Shown here: positions 1-7,817 of the stretch, piece after piece
Layout of the letters: each line of letters starts with the position of its first letter
Position numbering within the stretch: position 1 is the first letter of the stretch
DNA from: Hansschlegelia quercus
GTDB lineage: Bacteria > Pseudomonadota > Alphaproteobacteria > Rhizobiales > Methylopilaceae
Direction: 5' to 3'
DNA: 64,000 bases
Assembly: GCF_004310425.1 (NCBI RefSeq)
Contig: NZ_SIUB01000003.1
Location: forward strand, 1 to 64,000
Program-made: the position numbers and the translations under genes
The notes under the pieces: model-generated
What the model was told of the DNA's origin: nothing
Database searches by the model: none
What the model saw: only the letters and a program-made list of their open reading frames with translations

Positions 1-360
1 ATGGACTGGCGGCCGAGGTCGAGCACGCCAAGATCCGGCTGTCGGATGGCAAGGAGACCGAACTGCCCCTAGGCTTCCGTGGAGGCGGGCCTGAAGGCGC
101 CGATCCGGCGGCAGGCGTTCGAGGCTCACACGAGCGCGCTGGGCGAAAGGATCGCGGAGCACATCCGCCGCTGCCTGAAGAGCGCCGGCGTCGGCGCTGA
201 CCAGATCGACGCGGTGTTCCTCACCGGCGGATCGACCCGCATCCCGCATGTCCGCGCCGCGATCTTGGGGGAGGCGCCGGAGGCCCGCGTCGTCGAGGGC
301 GACATCTTCGGCGCCGTTGGTGCAGGGCTCACCATAGAAGCGGCACGGCGTTACGGCTAA
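1..360 (+). pseudogene. C-terminal part of an Hsp70-family (YegD-like) protein, frameshifted
   Basis: The left edge of the window cuts this gene. From base 3 the reading LAAEVEHAKIRLSDGKE resembles the substrate-domain side of YegD-like Hsp70 proteins. After the phenylalanine at 75-77 the coding frame jumps. The second frame carries the Hsp70 phosphate/adenosine signature (VFLTGGSTRIPHVR) and a normal end (GAVGAGLTIEAARRYG). Removing one base near 78 restores a continuous protein, so there is one extra C. This is either a true frameshift or a sequencing error. ATP-dependent chaperone-like function is inferred from family only. Confidence 0.7.
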
Positions 361-518
361 GGCGTTCGCGGCGACCTGCGCCGCACGGATTCTGTTCATC
401 CAATGGGCCATGCCCCAGCCTCAGGCAGCCGCCTCAACCATAGCGCCTGCGTGACACTCTGAGCCTGCCACCTATCGAAGGTTGCGTTTCAAGGTCGGCT
501 GTTGGTCCATGCAGTGAA

Positions 519-536
519 GTCCGCTTCTGGCGCCGA
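519..536 (+). repeat. Copy of dispersed intergenic repeat (TCCGCTTCTGGCGC core)
   Basis: Carries the core CCGCTTCTGGCGCC, which recurs in several other gene-free stretches of this window. Only the left half of the longest copies (for example 52405-52434) is preserved here. The rest of 361-619 shows no gene. Confidence 0.5.
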
Positions 537-619
537 ATCGATCTGACACGCCGTTGATGCGATCATTGTGGCCGCATGTGATTCTAGTCAGGAGTTAGCC
601 AGAACACTTGGCACTGGGA

Positions 620-1492
620 TCAATTGCGCTCAAGGCGAGAAAGAAGGCTCGACGTATCCCAGCGGTTGCCGCCCATCCGCTCGACCTCGGCGAAAAACGT
701 ATCGACAAGCGCCGCCATTGGCAGGCTGGCCCCGTTACGACGCGCCTCCGCATTGCAGATCGAGAGGTCCTTCCTCATCAGCTCGACGGCGAACCCGAAG
801 TCGAACCTGCCTTCGTTCATCGACTCCCAGTGGTTCTCCATCTGCCAGGATCGAGCGCTGCCCTGCGAAATCGCCCCGATGACCTTCTCAAGATCGAGGC
901 CCGCGCGCTTGGCGAAGTGGATGCCCTCGGCAAGCCCTTCGATCAATCCCACCAGACAGATCTGATTGACCATCTTCGTCAGCTGCCCGGACCCGACCGG
1001 ACCGATATGCGTCGTTGCGGCGGCGTAGCTCGCAACTATTAAAGCAACCCGCTCGTAGACATGGTCGTCGCCGCCGCACATGATCGTCAGGCTGCCATTC
1101 TCAGCCCCGCGACGCCCTCCCGAGACCGGAGCGTCCATGACGTGGAAGCCTCGTTCCCTGGCGGCGACCGCCAACTGCCGCGCGACTTCTGCTGAGGCTG
1201 TCGTATGATCGACGAAGACGCTATTGGCCGGCATTGACTGGAATGCGCCGTCGACGCCGATCGACACGGAGCGCACGTCATCATCGTCGCCGACGCAGGC
1301 CATGACGAAGTCTCGCCCTTCTGCGGCCTCTTGCGGGGTGCGTGCCACAGCTCCCCTGAACTGCTTCGCCCAAGCCTCTGCTTTCGCCGGCGTACGGTTG
1401 TACACGACGACATCGTGCCCGCCGCGCGAGGCTAGATACCCCGCCATGGGAAAGCCCATAACGCCAAGGCCCAGAAACGCCACCTTCGCCAT
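620..1492 (-). CDS. NAD(P)-dependent 3-hydroxyisobutyrate dehydrogenase-family oxidoreductase
   Basis: A 290-residue protein of the beta-hydroxyacid dehydrogenase family, the usual length for the family. The N-terminal Rossmann motif is GLGVMGFPMA (residues 8-17). The substrate-binding stretch DAPVSGG lies at about 120-126. The catalytic lysine is K173 in GSGQLTKMVNQ. Members reduce or oxidise 3-hydroxyisobutyrate, tartronate semialdehyde or similar short hydroxyacids; the exact substrate cannot be read here. A good ribosome site (AGGTGAG) precedes the ATG at 1492. It is the last gene of a minus-strand run with a 2Fe-2S reductase, MOSC, RidA and an MFS carrier, which suggests a catabolic role. 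Confidence 0.9.
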   Translation of the reverse strand: MAKVAFLGLGVMGFPMAGYLASRGGHDVVVYNRTPAKAEAWAKQFRGAVARTPQEAAEGRDFVMACVGDDDDVRSVSIGVDGAFQSMPANSVFVDHTTASAEVARQLAVAARERGFHVMDAPVSGGRRGAENGSLTIMCGGDDHVYERVALIVASYAAATTHIGPVGSGQLTKMVNQICLVGLIEGLAEGIHFAKRAGLDLEKVIGAISQGSARSWQMENHWESMNEGRFDFGFAVELMRKDLSICNAEARRNGASLPMAALVDTFFAEVERMGGNRWDTSSLLSRLERN

Positions 1493-1632
1493 AACTCACC
1501 TGCCTTTGTTCACATCACGCGGAACTAGTCAGCGCGCGCGATACTTCTTCAAAATAACTTATAGTGCTTAATTGATCGCAATAAGTTTTGCGGCATCATC
1601 ATTGTATATCCGTGATCTCTCTTCGCGTTTTC

Positions 1633-2580
1633 CTACAGCAGAAGCGTCAAACGCCCTTTTGCACGGGAGACGCACGGGATCATGCGGTCATGACGTTTCG
1701 CGCTCGCCAGGACGACATCGCGGTGAATGACCGTTCCGTCGGAATATCCGCACTCGCAGGCGCCGCAGACGCCGATGCCGCAAGACGAGGACATTCGGAA
1801 CCCCTCCTCGCGTAAAACATCAAGCAACGAACGCTCTGCAGGGATATGCACGGCGCGTCCGGTGGACTTGATCAAGACATCGAACGGCTCAGGCGCAAAG
1901 TTCTCGTCGTCCAAGGCGCCAAAGTGCTCGACATGGACCTGATCCAACGGCCAGCCCTTCTTTTTCAGGTCGGACTGCAAGCTGTCCATAAGGCTCTGCG
2001 GGCCGCACGCGTAGATATGGACGCCCGCTTGCGGGCGCGGCAAGACATCCGGATCGAAGCGACGAGCTTCTGATGAGTACCAGCAACGGAGTTTGTCACC
2101 GCAGACTGCCCGGAGCTCGGAAAGCAGCGGCGCATGCGTCGGCGCGCGGGCGCAGAGATGCAGTTCGTATTCCTGGCGTCTGGCCGCAAGCGAATGCGCC
2201 ATCGCGAGGAAAGGGGTCACCCCGATCCCGCCGGCCACGAAGACGTGTCTGATCGCATCGTCCTGAAGAGGAAAGTTGTTCCGCGGATGCGACACATGCG
2301 CAGTTGACCCTTCAAGCAGATTCGCATGAGCCCATACCGACCCGCCTCTTCCAAGATCCTCGCGTTTGATTGCGATCTCGTAGCGACCGAGATCGGCGGG
2401 ATCGCTGCAGAGCGAGTATTGCCGAACCCTTCCGTCCGGCAGCCGCAGATCGACATGCGCGCCCGGCTCCCACAAGGGCAGCGTCGGGCGGTGGGGATGA
2501 ACAAGTGACAGCCGCACGATGTCCGGGGTGGTGGCGACCGCAGCCTCCACCTTGAGTTTCATGATGATGCGCGCCGACAT
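1633..2580 (-). CDS. PDR/VanB-type oxidoreductase reductase component (flavin plus 2Fe-2S)
   Basis: A 315-residue protein with the domain order of phthalate dioxygenase reductases: a flavin-binding barrel (RQYSLCSDP at about 54-62), an NAD-binding domain (FVAGGIGVTPFLAM), and a C-terminal plant-type ferredoxin with CGIGVCGAC plus a distal cysteine near MIPC. It should pass electrons from NADH to a terminal oxygenase, as in O-demethylation systems. No Rieske oxygenase gene is present in the window, so its partner is elsewhere or is not an oxygenase. The gene ends 5 bp upstream-side of the MOSC gene and is probably cotranscribed with it. Confidence 0.9.
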   Translation of the reverse strand: MSARIIMKLKVEAAVATTPDIVRLSLVHPHRPTLPLWEPGAHVDLRLPDGRVRQYSLCSDPADLGRYEIAIKREDLGRGGSVWAHANLLEGSTAHVSHPRNNFPLQDDAIRHVFVAGGIGVTPFLAMAHSLAARRQEYELHLCARAPTHAPLLSELRAVCGDKLRCWYSSEARRFDPDVLPRPQAGVHIYACGPQSLMDSLQSDLKKKGWPLDQVHVEHFGALDDENFAPEPFDVLIKSTGRAVHIPAERSLLDVLREEGFRMSSSCGIGVCGACECGYSDGTVIHRDVVLASAKRHDRMIPCVSRAKGRLTLLL

Positions 2581-2585
2581 CCGCC

Positions 2586-3170
2586 CTAGCCCAACATCTC
2601 GACGACGTCGCCCGGCCGTATCACGCCCCCGCGCTCAATGCCGCAGTTCAAACCTGCCCGGTTATAGAGGGGCAGGTAGACTGGCTGGCCGAGCAATTCC
2701 TCGATGTACTTGCAAGGAAAGCTGAGACGGCCTCCACGCAGAATGACGTCCCCGACCCGAAAGCGGCGCCCGACGAGGTGATTGAGCGGAACTCCGCGAA
2801 CCGTCAGGTTTCGGCGATGGTCGCCAGGCAGCAATTTGATCGGCCCGCCCTGAAGCGGAGGATCGTTCCGGCTCATCGCGTCGAGAGCTTCCTGTTCGAT
2901 CAGCGAGATCTCGCGCGTGTCGGGTTTGGGCGAGTAGGTCCCGTTTCCGAGATAATACCGGTCGCCCTTGATGCCGCGCCCGGCCACGCAATGGGCCTCG
3001 GTCAACTCCTCCATCTCGTAGCTCGCGGCGGGCGCGATATGGATGTTCAGCACCGTACCGCGCCAGCCGGTCGCGCCGCCGGGCACGCCTACGGCGATCG
3101 AACCCGCGGGGTGAGCGAACGCCTCGATTGTCTTCGGCGCCGGGCCGTCCGTCGGAGCCTCGTCCGTCAT
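2586..3170 (-). CDS. MOSC domain protein
   Basis: A 194-residue protein with a MOSC (molybdenum cofactor sulfurase C-terminal) fold. The stretch GRGIKGDRYYLGNGTYS resembles the conserved glycine-rich start of YiiM/YuaD-type MOSC proteins. It is followed by PGDHRRNLTVRGVPLNHLVG and a C-terminal GRLSFPCKYIEELLG that supplies the conserved cysteine. MOSC domains handle sulfur or bind molybdenum cofactor ligands. Many relatives are fused to or sit beside ferredoxin-reductase domains, as here. Its start overlaps the stop of the upstream RidA gene by 4 bp. Specific substrate unknown. Confidence 0.82.
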   Translation of the reverse strand: MTDEAPTDGPAPKTIEAFAHPAGSIAVGVPGGATGWRGTVLNIHIAPAASYEMEELTEAHCVAGRGIKGDRYYLGNGTYSPKPDTREISLIEQEALDAMSRNDPPLQGGPIKLLPGDHRRNLTVRGVPLNHLVGRRFRVGDVILRGGRLSFPCKYIEELLGQPVYLPLYNRAGLNCGIERGGVIRPGDVVEMLG

Positions 3171-3562
3171 GACTTCAACGGCCCGGACGCCAAGGCTATC
3201 GCCTCGATCTCGACCTTGGCGTCGCCTGGGAGACGCGCGACCTCGACGGTCGAACGGGCCGGCGGCGCGTCGGGAAAATGTTCTGCGTAGACGGCATTCA
3301 TCCGAGCGAAGTCGTTCATGTCCTTGAGATACACGGTGGTCTTGGCGACGCTGGCCAAGCTCGCGCCGCCAGCCTCCAGCACCGCCGCCAAATTGCCGAG
3401 CGAGACGCGGGTTTGATCTTCTATGCTGTCAGGGAACGCTCCCGAAGCCGGATCGGCCGGCAGCTGGCCCGAGACGAACAAGAAGTCGCCGATGCGAACG
3501 GCCTTGGAGAACGGGCCGATCGCTGCTGGCGTCTTGGCCGTGTCTACTGCTGATCTATTCAT
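3167..3562 (-). CDS. RidA-family (YjgF/YER057c/UK114) protein
   Basis: A 131-residue protein in the usual size range for the Rid family, with IGPFSKAVRIGDFLFVSGQ near the N-terminus and PPARSTVEVARLPGDAKVEIEAIA at the C-terminal side. The arginine in PARSTVEV is the residue that binds the imine/enamine carboxylate in RidA. RidA proteins hydrolyse reactive 2-aminoacrylate-type imines. The start at 3562 is chosen because AGAGAAG lies just ahead of it; a longer upstream reading lacks family similarity. It overlaps the MOSC gene (ATGA), so both are likely in one operon. Confidence 0.88.
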   Translation of the reverse strand: MNRSAVDTAKTPAAIGPFSKAVRIGDFLFVSGQLPADPASGAFPDSIEDQTRVSLGNLAAVLEAGGASLASVAKTTVYLKDMNDFARMNAVYAEHFPDAPPARSTVEVARLPGDAKVEIEAIALASGPLKS

Positions 3563-3656
3563 GTCTTCTCTTTTTACTAAGGCTCGGCGAGCCTTCGCCG
3601 AGTGGTTGGACCGTGGTGATGGTCGTCGACGCCGCACCTCCCGGGGAGGCCGGGCG

Positions 3657-4952
3657 TCAGAGCGTCGTGGCTTGCGGCTTCTTCATCGCCAGGACGCACA
3701 AGCCGGCGAGGACCGCGAGACCGCTCAAGTAGAGACCGATCGCGAGCGTCCCTCCCGTGGCCGCCAGCAACGTCGTAGCGATGATCGGCGCAAGGCCGCC
3801 GCCGATCGCCGCGGCGAACTGAACGCCGAGCGATATGCCGCTGTACCGAATGTTGGTCGGGAACTGAGCGGAGTACAGAGCCGGCTGAGCGCCGAACATC
3901 AGAGGGTAGATCCCGCCCAGGCAGATGACGATCGCGAGGCGGATGGCGAGCGCGTCGCCTGTGCTGAGGGCCAGGAAGGCCGGAACTGCGGCGATCGCGA
4001 GAAGGATCGTGCCGATGCCGTAGATCCGCCGCAACCCGAACTTCCCTGCGATGTAGCCCGAGAACGGGATCATGAAAAGACACAGCGTAGCGGCGAGTAG
4101 AATGCTGTTGAGGATATATGACTTAGGTATCCCCAATTTCGAAGTGGCGTATTGCAGGACGAATACGGTGACGAGATAGAACAGCGTCACTTCGGCCAAC
4201 TTCGCGCCGATAGCGAGCAGCAGCGGCCGAGGATACGCGGTGAAGACGCGGACGGAGGGGAGGGCGACCGTCTCGCCGGAAGTCTTGGCCGCCAAGAAGG
4301 CAGGACTTTCGGCGACCTTGCTTCGTACAAACACCCCGAGCGCAATCAGCACAATGCTGGCCAGGAACGGCACGCGCCAACCCCAGTTCAAAAACACGTC
4401 CTCCGGCAGGCTGCTCGCGACGGAGAATACGATTGTGGAGATGATGAGGCCGGCGGGCGTTCCCACTTGCGGCAAGCTGCCGAAAAGCGACCGCTTCTCG
4501 ACGCTCGCGTGCTCAACCGCCATCAGGACAGCCCCTCCCCACTCGCCGCCGACGGCGACGCCCTGACAAATGCGCAGGAGCACAAGCAAGACCGCCGCCC
4601 AAACGCCGATCTCGTTGTAGGTCGGCAGCAGGCCGATCAGGACTGTCGGCACGCCCATCAGAAACAGGCTCAGCAGCAGCATGCTCTTGCGACCCACGCG
4701 GTCGCCGAAGTGCCCGAAGACGAAGCCTCCCAAGGGGCGTGCGAAAAGGCCCACCGCAAAGGTTGCGAACGACGCCAAAGTGCCTGTGACCGGATCATAG
4801 CTCGGGAAGAACAGCTTACTGAAGACGAGCGCCGAAGCTGTTCCAAAAATAAAGAAGTCATACCACTCGATTGTCGTTCCGACGATCGTCGCAGCGGCGA
4901 CCCACGACTTTGATGTCGGCGGAGACGCGCTCGAATCAACATAGCTGCTCAT
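3657..4952 (-). CDS. MFS transporter, metabolite:H+ symporter (MHS) type
   Basis: A 431-residue, 12-helix carrier. The N-terminal portion (GTTIEWYDFFIFGTASALVF) and the loop FGHFGDRVGRKSMLL are typical of the MHS branch (KgtP, ShiA and relatives), which imports organic acids with protons. The loop RICQGVAVGGEWGGAVL is another MHS hallmark. Being the first gene of a minus-strand catabolic run and divergent from an XRE-cupin regulator suggests it imports the substrate of that run. The substrate cannot be assigned from sequence. Confidence 0.9.
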   Translation of the reverse strand: MSSYVDSSASPPTSKSWVAAATIVGTTIEWYDFFIFGTASALVFSKLFFPSYDPVTGTLASFATFAVGLFARPLGGFVFGHFGDRVGRKSMLLLSLFLMGVPTVLIGLLPTYNEIGVWAAVLLVLLRICQGVAVGGEWGGAVLMAVEHASVEKRSLFGSLPQVGTPAGLIISTIVFSVASSLPEDVFLNWGWRVPFLASIVLIALGVFVRSKVAESPAFLAAKTSGETVALPSVRVFTAYPRPLLLAIGAKLAEVTLFYLVTVFVLQYATSKLGIPKSYILNSILLAATLCLFMIPFSGYIAGKFGLRRIYGIGTILLAIAAVPAFLALSTGDALAIRLAIVICLGGIYPLMFGAQPALYSAQFPTNIRYSGISLGVQFAAAIGGGLAPIIATTLLAATGGTLAIGLYLSGLAVLAGLCVLAMKKPQATTL

Positions 4953-5338
4953 GACTACCCCGTCCTGACGATTTTAACTACGGCGACGCCCCAGGTTAAA
5001 ACAGGGGTTGCCTACGGGCAACTTGTTGCCTAGACATAGGGGTAACGCGGATGCTTTTAGATGCAAGCCGCATTTCTGGGCTCCCCAAGCACATTGAATG
5101 GGCGCCTGCTTGCGGCTCAAGGATAGATCGGCAGTCGAATGGTGACTGACGTCAGAACTCAAGATGCACGAAGAGGTTCGACGCGCGGTCCGGCGCGGGC
5201 GGCGTCGCCTTGTCCATCGCGATCCGGCCTTGCGCCGCATCGGAGCGGAAGCGTATCGGGAACCGCGTGTCAGGGACGACGTCGGAAAGCCGCTCGTGCT
5301 GATGCTCGGATCCATCGGCGGCGGTTCAAGTTATCGGC
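4953..5338. other. Divergent intergenic region between MFS gene and XRE-cupin regulator
   Basis: No convincing gene in this 386-bp stretch. It must hold the promoters of the minus-strand MFS operon and of the plus-strand regulator. The only structured element I see is the GTTGCC/GGCAAC inverted repeat at 5007-5032, listed separately. Confidence 0.6.
5007..5032. promoter_or_regulatory. Inverted plus direct repeat, candidate operator of the XRE-cupin regulator
   Basis: GTTGCC (5007-5012), four bases, then GGCAAC (5017-5022) forms a perfect 6-bp dyad. A second GTTGCCTA follows at 5025-5032, 18 bp after the first. It lies about 55 bp upstream of the MFS start, where a repressor of that operon would bind. 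Binding by the neighbouring regulator is inferred. Confidence 0.4.
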
Positions 5339-5908
5339 ATGGCGCAACCTGACCCTACGGAAGACATCATCCCCCCTCGGATCGGAAATCGTTTGCGCGC
5401 GTGGCGGCGGCGCAAAGAGATGACGCTCGAGCAGCTTGCGCAGGCCACAGGCCTCAACAAGGGCTTCCTGTCGCGCATTGAGAACGACGCGAAGACCCCA
5501 TCCATCGACACGTTGCTGAAATTGGCCCGAACGCTGGACGTGTCCGTCGGGCAGCTGTTCGGGGAGCAGATCGACGACGCCGAGATCCACTTGGTCCGCG
5601 CCCAGCCCTCGAAGGGGCCCGAGCCGAAGAAGGGATACGCCTTCGTCCCGCTGTCTCCTCCGGGTCAAACGCCGCGCACCGAGGCGTTCCTGATGTATCC
5701 GCCCCTCCGCTTCAAGGACACGGGACAGGCTGAACATTCAGGCGAGGAATCGCTCTTCGTCGTCGAAGGTCAGATCGAGATCAAGTTCGCCGACCGCACC
5801 CTTTCGATGACGGCGGGAGATTACCTGCAGTTTCCCGGCCATCTGGTGCACCAGATGAGAAGGATCGGGCCACGAGCGACGATCCTGATCGTCGTTTCGA
5901 AATCATGA
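5339..5908 (+). CDS. XRE-family transcriptional regulator with C-terminal cupin
   Basis: A 189-residue two-domain regulator. The HTH spans about residues 17-72 (LRAWRRRKEMTLEQLAQATG, LNKGFLSRIENDAKTPS). A cupin follows, with HSGEESLFVVEGQIEIKFA and GDYLQFPGHLVHQM as its two conserved halves. This arrangement is that of PuuR/SutR-like regulators, which sense small metabolites with the cupin. It faces the MFS-RidA-MOSC-reductase run and is followed by an isomerase-like gene, so it probably controls one or both. The first ATG at 5339 precedes the HTH by the usual short extension. Confidence 0.9.
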   Translation: MAQPDPTEDIIPPRIGNRLRAWRRRKEMTLEQLAQATGLNKGFLSRIENDAKTPSIDTLLKLARTLDVSVGQLFGEQIDDAEIHLVRAQPSKGPEPKKGYAFVPLSPPGQTPRTEAFLMYPPLRFKDTGQAEHSGEESLFVVEGQIEIKFADRTLSMTAGDYLQFPGHLVHQMRRIGPRATILIVVSKS

Positions 5909-5936
5909 GTTCAACGCGCCTCGGGGTAAGCTTGAG

Positions 5937-6572
5937 ATGGATATTGACAACTCTGTAGATTATTATTGCTGGCTGATGTCCGACTGGGCTTATCTCGGCG
6001 GCGTGCGGTTCAGGCAAATCGCCGCCCGCCATGGTCTGGCGGTTAACGTGATCCCGATGCGCATGCAGGAGGTGTACAAGGAGAGCGGCGGCATCCTGTT
6101 GGATGATCGATCCTGGCAGCGGCGCGACTATCGAATACACGAGCTGAAGCGCTGGAGCGCGCGCTTGGGCGTCCCCGTGAACATCGAGCCCAAGTTCTTC
6201 CCGACGGACGTCGATATGGCTTCATGCATGGTCATCGCCGCGCAGCGAGCGGGGCTGGCCGTCCTCGACCTTTGCGAGGCGATGATGCGTGCAATGTGGG
6301 TGGCCGATCTAGATCTGGCCGATCCCGCCGTGCTGGTCGAAATCGCGAACAGCGTGGGCATGGATGGAAGAGAGTTGCTCGCTTCCGCGACGACCGACGC
6401 CGTTCGATCGGAGTACGCCGGCAACACCCAGCGCGCTCTGGCCGCGGGCGTGTTCGGGTCGCCCTTCTACGTGTATTCCGGCGAAAAATTCTGGGGGCAA
6501 GATCGTCTCGACATGTTTGAGGAGGCGGTCGTTCGTCGGTCCGGTCGCGATCTCGGGCGTCGTCCAGACTAG
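5937..6572 (+). CDS. DsbA-family protein, 2-hydroxychromene-2-carboxylate isomerase-like
   Basis: A 211-residue thioredoxin-fold protein. The start VDYYCWLMSDWAYLGG replaces the CxxC of DsbA with an SDWAY segment, as in 2-hydroxychromene-2-carboxylate isomerases and kappa-class glutathione transferases (their motif is SPYAYL). The C-terminal cis-proline region is GVFGSPFYVYSGEKFWGQDRL, matching GVFGVPTFV...FWGQDR of the family. HCCA isomerases act in naphthalene catabolism, but many members have other unknown isomerase roles. It lies 28 bp after the XRE-cupin gene and is probably cotranscribed. Confidence 0.85.
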   Translation: MDIDNSVDYYCWLMSDWAYLGGVRFRQIAARHGLAVNVIPMRMQEVYKESGGILLDDRSWQRRDYRIHELKRWSARLGVPVNIEPKFFPTDVDMASCMVIAAQRAGLAVLDLCEAMMRAMWVADLDLADPAVLVEIANSVGMDGRELLASATTDAVRSEYAGNTQRALAAGVFGSPFYVYSGEKFWGQDRLDMFEEAVVRRSGRDLGRRPD

Positions 6573-6777
6573 CGCTTTCCCGATGCATGGTCGGGTCGTT
6601 CATGCAGCTCGCGTTCTAAGGCGACCGGCGGACATGATCGCGTTCCGGTAGGTCCGAGGGTCGCTACAGCGCCGTTTACCCACAAGACGTCAACGACCAA
6701 GCAGTCGATCGCGAAATTACCCGATAGCCGGGACGACAGTGCGTCTTGGCGTTCATCAACCAGACGAGGATCGTGAC

Positions 6778-7197
6778 ATGGCCGAGCTTTACACCGCGAC
6801 CGCGACCGCAACTGGCGGACGACAGGGACGCGTTCGATCTTCGGACGGCGTCCTCGATCAACCGCTGGCGCTTCCCAAGGAACTCGGCGGGCCGGGCGGA
6901 GCGGCGACGAATCCTGAACAGCTATTCGACGCAGGGTACGCCGGATGCTTCGAGAATGCGTTGCTGCGCGTCGCACGTGAAAAGAAGGCGCCGATCGGCG
7001 AATCGTCGGTAACCGCTCACGTATGCATCGGACGAGGACCAGACGGGTTTTTCCGCCTTACAGCCGTCCTCGAGGTAGCGGCGCCAGGCCGTGATCGTGC
7101 GGAAGTAGAGGAGTTCGTTCGCATCGCGCACGAAGAAGTCTGTCCATATTCCCGGGCAACACGCGGCAACATGGACGTCAGAATTCACGCACGCTAA
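6778..7197 (+). CDS. ohr: Organic hydroperoxide resistance protein (Ohr/OsmC family)
   Basis: 139 residues. The two redox cysteines lie in AGCFENAL and in EVCPYSRATRGN, the Ohr signatures that reduce organic hydroperoxides with dihydrolipoamide. Ohr rather than OsmC is supported by NPEQLFDAGYAGCF and the CPYS..TRGN ending. The ATG at 6778 (MAELYTATATATGG) is preferred over one 39 bp upstream because family proteins begin here. No OhrR regulator gene adjoins it. It ends tail to tail with the histidine-phosphatase-like gene, overlapping by 4 bp. Confidence 0.92.
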   Translation: MAELYTATATATGGRQGRVRSSDGVLDQPLALPKELGGPGGAATNPEQLFDAGYAGCFENALLRVAREKKAPIGESSVTAHVCIGRGPDGFFRLTAVLEVAAPGRDRAEVEEFVRIAHEEVCPYSRATRGNMDVRIHAR

Positions 7198-7793
7198 GCG
7201 CGCAGTTTCGACTGCCGCCTACCCACTTCCGACATCTCGCTTCTTGGCTCAGACGTAACGCGAAGGGCCCAACGACGACCGTCGCTGCTTAGGACGACCG
7301 AGCTCAAGGGCTCTACGTCAATACAAAAGAATGACCGCGCAGGCGCGTCAAATACATGAAGCATACAAGCCTTAAGCACGGAGGCAGGCGCAACGGCTAT
7401 TGTACGACCGGGCAACCGTTCGCATTCGGCGAGCCACCTTTTGGCCCGCGTCAAGAGGGCCTCGATTGACTCCCCTCCGTGCGCAGCTTGAGACGGGTCA
7501 GTGGTCCAAGACTGAAAACCGCCCGGATCCGCCCCGGCGACATCGTCGAGCGTCCGACCGCGCCACGATCCAAAATCAATCTCAGAAAGTTCGGCCCGCA
7601 CCTTGGCGTCGAGGCCGAGCGCCGCGGCGCTTCGTCGTGTGATCGCGTCGGGCCCGCACCAGATCCGATCGGCGCTGAGAACGGGTGGAGACGGCCGGAC
7701 AGACTGGCTCAGACCCTCGTCCGGCCCATTATCGCCCGGAAAGACAGGCCGCTTCGACCGTAGCGCGCAGATCATCAGCAGACGATGCGTCAT
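7194..7793 (-). CDS. Degenerate histidine-phosphatase-family protein (probable pseudoenzyme)
   Basis: 199 residues. Order and landmarks match the phosphoglycerate-mutase-like proteins often encoded beside CbtAB: LLMIC at the N-terminus, LSEIDFGSWRGRTLDDV in the middle, and HGGESIEALLTRAKRW. Both catalytic histidines appear lost. The RHG/CHG motif reads C9-A10-L11, and the second site, normally HASV, reads P136-A-S-V. It may be a non-catalytic relic or a binding protein. It is the last gene of the nitrile hydratase-cobalt run, 24 bp after the preceding gene. Confidence 0.7.
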   Translation of the reverse strand: MTHRLLMICALRSKRPVFPGDNGPDEGLSQSVRPSPPVLSADRIWCGPDAITRRSAAALGLDAKVRAELSEIDFGSWRGRTLDDVAGADPGGFQSWTTDPSQAAHGGESIEALLTRAKRWLAECERLPGRTIAVAPASVLKACMLHVFDAPARSFFCIDVEPLSSVVLSSDGRRWALRVTSEPRSEMSEVGRRQSKLRA

Positions 7794-7817
7794 CGGACGG
7801 TTTCCGGCATACGGTCG

